Shown piece after piece: positions 1 to 5,052 of a stretch of 7,567 nucleotides of DNA; the first letter of the stretch is position 1, and the number at the start of each line of letters is the position of its first letter. A program made the position numbers and the translations under genes. Below the pieces are notes generated by a model. That model had not been told where the DNA came from. It did no database searches and worked only from the letters and a program-made list of their open reading frames with translations. Origin of the DNA: Methanothrix sp. (GTDB taxonomy: Archaea; Halobacteriota; Methanosarcinia; Methanotrichales; Methanotrichaceae); NCBI GenBank assembly GCA_011391755.1, contig JAABPZ010000030.1, forward strand, positions 1 to 7,567, in the 5' to 3' direction.

Positions 1-1155
1 CAAAAAATATTCTCCCGGCCAGAGGTTCTCTTCATCAACACCGGTCTGGAATTTCCTGAGACGGTGGAATATGTGCATAAGCTATGCGATGATCAAAAGC
101 TGCGGCTGCAAGAGATCAAGGGAGAGAGCGGCTTTTTTGAGCAGGTGAAGATTTTTGGCCCCCCTGCCAAAGATTTTCGCTGGTGCTGCAAGACGAACAA
201 GCTGGGACCAATGACTTCCTTTCTTAAAGAGCACTACCCCAAAGGCTGCGTGACCATTGATGGGCGGCGCATCTATGAATCCTTCAACCGTTCTACCATC
301 AAGGCCGTGGAGAGGAATCCCTATGTTCCCAGCCAAACCACGCTGGCGCCCATCAGAAGCTGGCGGGCTCTGGAGGTCATGCTCTACATCTACTGGAATC
401 GGATAGAACCCAACCCGCTCTATGAGGAGGACTTTGAGCGCATCGGCTGCTGGCTGTGCCCCGCCGCGCTGCAATCTGAGTTTGCCAACCTGAAAGTAAC
501 CCATCCCAGGCTTTTTGACCGGTGGATGGACTCTCTAAAGGAATGGGCGGACGGGAATAAGCTGGATAAGAGATACATCGATTGGGGTTTTTGGCGCTGG
601 AAGAAGCATCCTCCCAAGATGCTGGAGATAGCAAAAGAGCACAATATACGCCTCCAAGTCAGTGCTGCCGGTAAAGAAAAGATCACTTTGCAGGCATTGC
701 GAGGCCGTTCGCCCTGCGGCCTGGAGTACTCCATCGAAGCGACACTATGCGCCCCCCAGAATCATCCCTTTTCCTCTGTTGCCGGGGCCCTTAATATTTT
801 GGGTCAGGTGAAATATGAGGAAGATCTGGGGGCAGCGTTGCTTAAGACCGAAAAAGGAAGGGTCAGTGTCTTTGCCAACGGACACATCATGATCATTGCC
901 GGCAAAGAGCAGGCGGAGGAGCTGCTGCGCGAGGTCTGCGAAATGATCCTGCGCACCCAGATGTGCACGAGATGCAAGATCTGCGAGAAGAACTGCCCTC
1001 GAGGGGCAATTACCGTGGCAGAGACCATAACAATTGATGCGAAATTGTGCAATCACTGCCAAAAGTGTGGCAAAGGCTGCATTGCCGCCGACCAGGCCGC
1101 GAAGATCTATGCCGGGCTTGCCGGAGCAGAGCCGATCTCCCGGATTTCTTATTGA
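1..1155 (+). CDS. PAPS/APS reductase-like enzyme fused to a 2x[4Fe-4S] ferredoxin (5' end missing)
   Basis: The frame is open from base 1, so the gene begins upstream of the window; a GTG at 64 is internal, because the residues before it (FINTGLEFPETVEYV) are the conserved core strand and loop of the PAPS reductase/ATP-pyrophosphatase fold. The N-terminal P-loop (SGGKDS type) must lie outside. Visible in order: a CC pair at nt 184-189 followed by KTNKLGP, DGRRIYES at about 256-279, and a CxxC in GCWLC at about 445-459. CC followed about 85 residues later by CxxC is the [4Fe-4S] cysteine pattern of APS reductases. A middle alpha/beta module (about 650-950) follows, then two ferredoxin motifs, CTRCKICEKNC and CNHCQKCGKGC (about 964-1080). 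I see no C-terminal ECG(L/I)H catalytic cysteine. The family reduces activated sulfate or handles sulfur in archaea; the exact substrate here is not shown. Stop TGA at 1153-1155. Confidence 0.9.
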   Translation, partial: QKIFSRPEVLFINTGLEFPETVEYVHKLCDDQKLRLQEIKGESGFFEQVKIFGPPAKDFRWCCKTNKLGPMTSFLKEHYPKGCVTIDGRRIYESFNRSTIKAVERNPYVPSQTTLAPIRSWRALEVMLYIYWNRIEPNPLYEEDFERIGCWLCPAALQSEFANLKVTHPRLFDRWMDSLKEWADGNKLDKRYIDWGFWRWKKHPPKMLEIAKEHNIRLQVSAAGKEKITLQALRGRSPCGLEYSIEATLCAPQNHPFSSVAGALNILGQVKYEEDLGAALLKTEKGRVSVFANGHIMIIAGKEQAEELLREVCEMILRTQMCTRCKICEKNCPRGAITVAETITIDAKLCNHCQKCGKGCIAADQAAKIYAGLAGAEPISRISY

Positions 1156-1168
1156 TTTAGGATTTCGG

Positions 1169-1182
1169 GAGAAATTTATATA
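1169..1182 (+). promoter_or_regulatory. Archaeal promoter (BRE + TATA box) of the Cache gene
   Basis: GAGAAA (1169-1174) is directly followed by TTTATATA (1175-1182), a textbook BRE/TATA arrangement. A transcript starting about 26 bases from the box centre would begin near 1204, giving a leader of roughly 28 bases that includes the ribosome-binding site at 1221. The box lies only 20 bases after the previous stop codon, so the Cache gene has its own transcription unit. Confidence 0.75.
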
Positions 1183-1220
1183 GAATTGGTCCGGAATATA
1201 GGTGTTGAAACCTTTTGATT

Positions 1221-1226
1221 GAGGGA
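1221..1226 (+). promoter_or_regulatory. Ribosome-binding site that fixes the Cache gene start
   Basis: GAGGGA stands six bases before ATG 1233. A longer version of the frame would begin at TTG 1215, but that codon precedes this site and would add six residues in front of the signal peptide, so ATG 1233 is preferred. Confidence 0.65.
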
Positions 1227-1232
1227 CGGAAT

Positions 1233-2144
1233 ATGAGAGATATAGAAGTTATTTTAGCAGTTGCCTGTGTAGTTGCTCTGCTGGGAGTATCTTCAATTGG
1301 CTTGGCAGCGACCACAGATGAAAACGAAAGTAATTCATATATATTAAAACCTGAAGCAAGCGAAGAGCTAATCGGCTTTGTGAATGAAGCTAGAGACTTC
1401 GTTGCAGAGCAAGGCAAAGATAAAGCCCTAGAGGTCTTCAATGATCCCAATGGAGAGTTTGTAAGAGGAGAGCATTACATAATCGCCTACGACTTTAATG
1501 GAACCTGTTTAGCTCATCCGTACGAGCCTAAAATGATCGGTAAAAATGTGCTAAACATTACCGATTCCAATGGAGTTGCCCTTAAGAGGAACATGCGCGA
1601 GGTGGCCAAAAGGGGAAGCGGATTCGCATACTACCTCTGGCCTAATCCTGCTCATTCTGGTGTAGAGGAGCTTAAGATAACCTATGTTCTCAAGGTAGAC
1701 GAAGAAATGTGGTTAGCAGCAGGAAATTATCTGAGCGTGCATACTCCCGTCTTCAGTAACCAGTCCAGAGAGGATCTTGTAGCCTTTGTAGAAAGCGCAA
1801 GAAGCTTCGCCCTAAATGCTTCCCAAGAAGAAGCAGTTAAGACCTTCAATGATATCAATAGTAGTTATGTCGAAGGAAACCGCTACATCATAGCCTATGA
1901 TTTCGCGGCTAACTGCCTGGTACATCCTATACGGCCCGAATTAATAGGGAAGAACAGGATTGACTCTAGAGATCCCAATGGCGTTGAACTGGTTCGAGAT
2001 ATGTTAGCTTTAGCCCAAAACAAAGATGGATTCACTTATTACCTCTATCCAGACCCTGCAAAGAACATGACGCTAGGGCTCAAGTTAAGCTATGTCACGA
2101 AAGTGGATGATACATGGTGGCTGGGTGCAGGAATCTACGCTTAG
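1233..2144 (+). CDS. Secreted protein of two tandem sCache_2 sensor domains
   Basis: The 303-residue product starts with a signal peptide: a short charged start, a hydrophobic stretch at about residues 5-25 and a likely cut after GLA. The rest is two copies of one ligand-binding fold, residues about 43-167 and 179-303. Each copy has YIIAYDF, then LAHP or LVHP, xxIGKN, D-x-NGV-x-L, FxYYLxPxPA and a closing Y-V-x-KVD-x-x-W-L-x-AG. This is the single Cache domain 2 signature, usually the outer sensor part of chemoreceptors and kinases that bind small organic acids. No membrane anchor, kinase or methyl-accepting part follows, so it would act as a free or loosely held surface protein. There are seven N-x-S/T sequons, fitting archaeal N-glycosylation outside the cell. 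The mature part has just two cysteines, C92 and C228, at equivalent places in the repeats. The ligand is unknown. Confidence 0.85.
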   Translation: MRDIEVILAVACVVALLGVSSIGLAATTDENESNSYILKPEASEELIGFVNEARDFVAEQGKDKALEVFNDPNGEFVRGEHYIIAYDFNGTCLAHPYEPKMIGKNVLNITDSNGVALKRNMREVAKRGSGFAYYLWPNPAHSGVEELKITYVLKVDEEMWLAAGNYLSVHTPVFSNQSREDLVAFVESARSFALNASQEEAVKTFNDINSSYVEGNRYIIAYDFAANCLVHPIRPELIGKNRIDSRDPNGVELVRDMLALAQNKDGFTYYLYPDPAKNMTLGLKLSYVTKVDDTWWLGAGIYA

Positions 2145-2186
2145 TGAGTTACTTCAAGGGGCTAATCGGGTCTGTATCGCGATCTT

Positions 2187-2203
2187 CTCGGATGTTGTCC
2201 GGG
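2187..2203 (+). terminator. Small hairpin downstream of the Cache gene
   Basis: CTCGGA and TCCGGG flank a five-base loop TGTTG, giving a 6-bp stem with one G-T wobble, 42 bases after the Cache stop codon. No T-run follows directly; the nearest are at 2260-2292. Its role as a terminator or 3' end stabiliser is inferred. Confidence 0.25.
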
Positions 2204-2224
2204 TTGTGAAAATTAGATGTGGAA

Positions 2225-2249
2225 TGCTCGCCAGAGAGACCAACGAGCA
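2225..2249 (-). terminator. Hairpin just after the small lysine-rich gene
   Basis: TGCTCG (2225-2230) and CGAGCA (2244-2249) form a perfect 6-bp stem around a 13-base loop. It begins eight bases beyond the stop codon of the minus-strand gene at 2258-2365, a sensible place for a 3' end structure. Only a weak T-stretch (TAATTTTC on the minus strand) follows it further on. Confidence 0.35.
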
Positions 2250-2257
2250 ATATGCAT

Positions 2258-2365
2258 CTATTTTTTGCCGCGTTTTGGCTTCTGGTTTTTTTCTCCATCA
2301 AGCTTCTTCGCTTTCTGATCCTTCTTGCTCACTTTTTCTCTCTCATTTCCGTCTTCTTGTTGCAT
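2258..2365 (-). CDS. Small lysine-rich protein, 35 residues, function unknown
   Basis: On the minus strand ATG at 2365 opens a 35-codon frame ending in TAG at 2258-2260. It is preceded by TGAGGTGA with seven bases of spacing, the best ribosome-binding site in the window. The protein begins MQQEDGNEREK and ends NQKPKRGKK. It has about a dozen lysines, three arginines, almost no hydrophobic residues, and no cysteine or aromatic residue, so it should be disordered and strongly basic towards the C-terminus. Such tails often contact RNA, DNA or the ribosome, but that is inference. I do not recognise a family. It lies 188 bases downstream of the flavin reductase gene on the same strand; a T-rich stretch between them (2539-2553) suggests separate transcription. 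An overlapping open frame (2329-2529) is the main competing reading. Confidence 0.6.
   Translation of the reverse strand: MQQEDGNEREKVSKKDQKAKKLDGEKNQKPKRGKK
2260..2292 (+). terminator. Possible U-rich terminator for the Cache transcript
   Basis: Read on the plus strand this stretch has T-runs of about six, four and seven bases. Archaeal RNA polymerase stops at U-rich runs without needing a hairpin. The same bases encode lysine codons of the minus-strand small gene, so the T-richness has another explanation too. Confidence 0.3.
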
Positions 2366-2529
2366 ACGTATTTCACCTCACTTAGTCCTTTAGTCATTTC
2401 ATTCAATCCGATAAATCCCTGTGGTAGCCAAGGATGCATGACCCAGATGATCCCTGGAGATTCCCCAACTGGTACATCGCGATCAAGGCTCGAGAACGCC
2501 TTCCAGGCAGCAACCTTCGAGACACTTAG
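2329..2529 (-). other. Unassigned 66-codon open frame overlapping the small gene
   Basis: Between a TAG at 2530-2532 and a TGA at 2329-2331 the minus strand is open for 66 codons. The translation looks protein-like (AWKAFSSLDRDVPVGE, then GIIWVMHPWLPQGFIGLNE) but its only ATG before the last third is at 2439, which has just a weak AGGG upstream and would give 36 residues. It runs over the SD and first 37 bases of the lysine-rich gene in another frame. It could be a remnant of a lost gene, a small gene, or chance. I do not recognise it. Confidence 0.2.
2373..2379 (-). promoter_or_regulatory. Strong Shine-Dalgarno site of the small lysine-rich gene
   Basis: The minus strand reads GAGGTGA here, matching the core of the archaeal SD (GGAGGTGATC) over seven bases, followed by seven bases and then ATG 2365. 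It is the main evidence that the tiny gene is translated. A possible weak TATA-like ATTTAT lies about 50 bases upstream, near 2411-2416. Confidence 0.6.
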
Positions 2530-2538
2530 CTATGCCCT

Positions 2539-2553
2539 GGAAAAAGGAAAACA
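2539..2553 (-). terminator. T-rich terminator of the flavin reductase gene
   Basis: Immediately after the TGA of the flavin reductase gene the minus strand reads TGTTTTCCTTTTTCC. Short U-runs right behind a stop codon are a typical archaeal transcript end. Confidence 0.45.
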
Positions 2554-3171
2554 TCATGGCTTTATAAGCTCTCTTCCCAGGGAGAAAGCTTTGCCAATGA
2601 ATCTTCCTACGCCATTATATTTGCGCCCCTCCGGAGAAAACAGAACTGGTCGAATCTTCTCAATATCTGGCAGACCATCGGCTCCCAGACACGACTCGTC
2701 AGCCTTGACATCCAGGATCTCGCCGATGAACTCTGTGTGGAGACCGATTTCAACGAAGCGATGCAGCTTGCACTCAATAGCTACCGGAAATTCCTTTACG
2801 AGCGGCGCGTCCACTAGTTCACTTTTTAGCGGTGTCAAACCACTTGCTGCAAATTTATTCACGTCTCTACCAGAGACCAAGCCGAAATAGTCCGCATGCT
2901 TGGCGTAATCCTCTGAGGGCAGGCATACGGTGAATGCCTTGCGATTCATGATGTTGCCATAGGTATAGGTAGCTTTCCGAAGAGAGACGGCAATGCATGG
3001 CGGACTGGAGCAGCAGATACCAACCCATGCAGCTGTCATTACATTAGGTTTCCCGTAAGGATCATATGTCCCTATCACACAGACTGGTGTCGGATAAAGA
3101 AGGGTCTTTGCCCCCAGTGACTTTTTTATAATTATCATCTCCATAAACTCATACTTAGCTTTTGTTTTCAT
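2554..3171 (-). CDS. Flavin reductase family protein (FMN-binding split barrel)
   Basis: A 205-residue protein of the DIM6/NTAB (COG1853, flavoredoxin) type. Typical stretches are [14 protein letters not shown] (residues about 25-37), [17 protein letters not shown] (42-58), [15 protein letters not shown] (60-74), F-T-V-C-L-P (80-85) and the C-terminal [15 protein letters not shown] (175-189). The family binds FMN in the cytoplasm and passes electrons from NAD(P)H or a ferredoxin-like donor; in anaerobic archaea relatives include Archaeoglobus ferric reductase. The partner here is not shown. The first Met (3171) lies about 24 bases from a TATA element and would make a leaderless message; homologues usually begin nearer residue 12 (ATG 3138), and neither start has a clear ribosome-binding site. 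The gene is complete at the C-terminus and stands alone, divergent from the coiled-coil gene. Confidence 0.88.
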   Translation of the reverse strand: MKTKAKYEFMEMIIIKKSLGAKTLLYPTPVCVIGTYDPYGKPNVMTAAWVGICCSSPPCIAVSLRKATYTYGNIMNRKAFTVCLPSEDYAKHADYFGLVSGRDVNKFAASGLTPLKSELVDAPLVKEFPVAIECKLHRFVEIGLHTEFIGEILDVKADESCLGADGLPDIEKIRPVLFSPEGRKYNGVGRFIGKAFSLGRELIKP

Positions 3172-3183
3172 TCGCTAAAACTG

Positions 3184-3206
3184 ACCGAAACTATAAATCT
3201 ACTGGC
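3184..3206. promoter_or_regulatory. Shared TATA element between two divergent genes
   Basis: The plus strand reads CCGAAA (BRE-like) then CTATAAAT at 3191-3198; the minus strand reads ATTTATAG over the same bases. Rightward transcription would start near 3221 for the coiled-coil gene. Leftward it would start near 3169-3171, at the first ATG of the flavin reductase gene. The BRE is better in the plus direction (CCGAAA against CCAGTAG). No other good TATA box lies in the 86 bases between the genes. Confidence 0.5.
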
Positions 3207-3257
3207 GTACTCTATTGGTATGGCCACTTTGCGAAGTGTTCCCGGTTTTAGATTTCG

Positions 3258-3944
3258 GTGGGACAAAACCCCAGTCGCGGACTGGAACAGGAGGACATAC
3301 GAGGGATGCTGAGAGAACTGGAAGATGAGAGAGGCAAACTCGGGCAGGAGTCCCTTGCCTTCAAGGATCGAATAAGCCAACAAAACGCTGAAGCGAGCAA
3401 ATGGGCCGCCAAGCGAAATGAGCTCAACAAGGCCACCAAAGAGTTGATTGACAAGGCCTATGAGTTCAAGAAGCTGAGGGACGAGAGTAACAAGAATGTG
3501 GCCCAGTCCAAAAAGAAGAGGGACGAGTCCAACGAGAAAATCAACCAGCTCTCTCTAAAGATACAGGATATCCGAAAGAAGCACAGCCTTTCCGGTGAAC
3601 GCACCATTAGAGATCCGCGCCACGAGATAGATCTTCTGGAATTTCGGCAACAAACAGAGGTTTTAAGCCCGGATAGAGAGAAGCAGCTGGTCGATAAAAT
3701 TGCTGCCCTTCGCGCTGAGCTCAAAGGAAGAAAAGAGCCGATTGAGAAGAATCCGGAGCTCGGGAAGCTTCTCGATGAAGCGCAAGCCTTGCGAGATCAG
3801 TCATCTTATTACCACGATCAAGTAATTAAGTTCGCGGAAATGGCCCAAGAATATCACGATCAGATGATTGGTGCCTTCAAAGAAGCCGATCAGACTCGTG
3901 CCGAAGCCGATGCCGCTCAAAAGGAGTTCTTGAAGGCTCAGTGA
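3258..3944 (+). CDS. COG1340-type archaeal coiled-coil protein
   Basis: A 228-residue, very hydrophilic, nearly all-helical protein. Repeated units such as RDESNKNV and KRDESNEKI (residues about 74-96), ASKWAAKRNELNKATKEL (46-63) and especially DLLEFRQQTEVLSPDREKQL (125-144) are hallmarks of the COG1340 uncharacterised coiled-coil family widespread in Euryarchaeota. The molecular role is not known; long coiled coils suggest a structural or scaffold role in the cytoplasm. No membrane segment or signal peptide is present. An in-frame stop at 3249-3251 limits the start to GTG 3258 or ATG 3306. The ATG has AGGAGG upstream (3289-3294) but at an 11-base spacing, so the choice is open. The C-terminus seems shorter than I would expect for the family (often about 270-300 residues). 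Its stop codon overlaps a possible GTG start of the transporter gene. Confidence 0.82.
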   Translation: MGQNPSRGLEQEDIRGMLRELEDERGKLGQESLAFKDRISQQNAEASKWAAKRNELNKATKELIDKAYEFKKLRDESNKNVAQSKKKRDESNEKINQLSLKIQDIRKKHSLSGERTIRDPRHEIDLLEFRQQTEVLSPDREKQLVDKIAALRAELKGRKEPIEKNPELGKLLDEAQALRDQSSYYHDQVIKFAEMAQEYHDQMIGAFKEADQTRAEADAAQKEFLKAQ

Positions 3945-3970
3945 CCTTTCCTCGATATTTTTTGGACAAT

Positions 3971-4927
3971 ATGACTGCGAATATACAGGTGTTTGAATCC
4001 GTATTGGCCTTCTCGTTGGTGGTAGTCACCTGTATCATTATGAAAAAAAAGTCCCTTGTGATGGAGGAGGATGTGGCTTTGTTCGCACGGCTCCTCACAC
4101 AAGCGGCACTTCCGGCCTTTATCTTTTTTCAGCTTTCCACACACCCCGTATCGAGTCGTCAGTTCTTGATGGTTTTGGCCATGGTTGTGACGGGCATCGT
4201 TTCCATGGGAGCCGCCTGGCTCGCAGGAAAAGGTCTGCGACTTGACAAGCCAAAAATTGGTGCTCTAATGCTCACCTCCTCCTTTGGCTCCACAGCGTTA
4301 ATCGGTTATCCACTCATCCAATTTTCTTTTCCGAATAATCCTTTAGCACTGACGGATGCCATCCTCCTCAGCGAACTTGGCGTGGGACTTCCCATCTTTA
4401 TCCTTGGCCCTGTCGTCGCCATGCATTTCGGAGAATATTCCGGGACCATCGGGACTCAACGGAGTGTTTTCACTGAGTATTTTCGATCGCCCATTTTTTT
4501 TGCTACCGTACTGGGCCTCATTATCGCTCCTCTTCAGATTCCTGTTAATCAATGGTTTCTGGCACCAATCTACGAAGCACTGAGCATCATTGGCAACGCC
4601 GTGGCTGTACTTGCTTGTCTCATTCTTGGACTTCAGCTCAAAATGAAGTCGTTGAAGGGAATCTGGACACTATTAATTATTTCCGTACTCATCCAGATGG
4701 TGCTGCAACCTTGGGTTGCTCACTTGCAGGCTGGCCTTTACCACCTCAGTGTCGAACAGACCCAGGTACTCACGCTCATCAGCGCCTTGCCTGCCGCTGT
4801 CTTGGGATCGGTCTTCGCTACGCATTATAAGTGCGCAAGCGACACCACTTCGGCGCTCATCATGATACATCTACTTCTCGCCATAGTCCTCGTCCCACTC
4901 ACCTTTGCGGTGCTGAATATGACCTGA
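3971..4927 (+). CDS. AEC family transporter (auxin efflux carrier-like permease)
   Basis: A membrane protein of 318 residues from ATG 3971, with ten hydrophobic segments in the 5+5 layout of the AEC (PF03547) family and a hydrophilic loop around GEYSGTIGTQRSVFTEY in the middle. Typical features are LPAFIFFQLS in helix 2, SSFGSTALIGYPL in helix 4, the LGLQL-K-M-K stretch after helix 7 and ALPAAVLGSVFATHY in helix 9. The family exports or exchanges small carboxylates or amino-acid-like anions by ion-coupled transport; the substrate cannot be told. A longer frame begins at GTG 3941, whose GTGA overlaps the stop of the coiled-coil gene and could be translationally coupled; I prefer 3971 because it places the first helix at the usual distance, although no ribosome-binding site is seen. 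No promoter of its own is visible, so it is probably read with the upstream gene. Confidence 0.85.
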   Translation: MTANIQVFESVLAFSLVVVTCIIMKKKSLVMEEDVALFARLLTQAALPAFIFFQLSTHPVSSRQFLMVLAMVVTGIVSMGAAWLAGKGLRLDKPKIGALMLTSSFGSTALIGYPLIQFSFPNNPLALTDAILLSELGVGLPIFILGPVVAMHFGEYSGTIGTQRSVFTEYFRSPIFFATVLGLIIAPLQIPVNQWFLAPIYEALSIIGNAVAVLACLILGLQLKMKSLKGIWTLLIISVLIQMVLQPWVAHLQAGLYHLSVEQTQVLTLISALPAAVLGSVFATHYKCASDTTSALIMIHLLLAIVLVPLTFAVLNMT

Positions 4928-5017
4928 TGATATCACCACAATAGAAAACTATTTTTCATATCCCATACACATCAGTCGTGAATGACAATGATTTCCGACC
5001 TATGTAACGATGCAGTA

Positions 5018-5030
5018 AAACCGTTATTTT
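5018..5030 (+). promoter_or_regulatory. Possible promoter of tex (leaderless start)
   Basis: AAACCGTTATTTT ends 23 bases before ATG 5053, with the TTATTTT core centred 26 bases upstream. This is the spacing expected if transcription starts at the start codon itself. The box is a weak match to the TATA consensus. A second candidate, TATTTTTC after GAAAAC, lies near 4945-4960. Confidence 0.35.
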
Positions 5031-5052
5031 CAATCACGAGATTTGATACCTT

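Noticed and set aside
64..66. GTG as the start of the PAPS reductase gene
   Set aside because: The 21 codons before it are open and encode conserved family sequence, so the gene starts outside the window.
1215..1217. TTG as the start of the Cache gene
   Set aside because: ATG 1233 has a GAGGGA site six bases upstream and begins a clean signal peptide; the TTG start would lie upstream of that site.
2219..2890. 223-codon plus-strand frame
   Set aside because: It runs antisense over the small gene and the well-supported flavin reductase gene and has no recognisable protein features.
4923..4990. C/D-box-like CTGATGA after the AEC gene
   Set aside because: The first base does not fit the RUGAUGA box, part of it is the stop codon of the transporter gene, and no CUGA box follows at a suitable distance.
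4976..5039. 6-bp inverted repeat TCGTGA/TCACGA upstream of tex
   Set aside because: The arms are more than 50 bases apart and so short that chance explains them.
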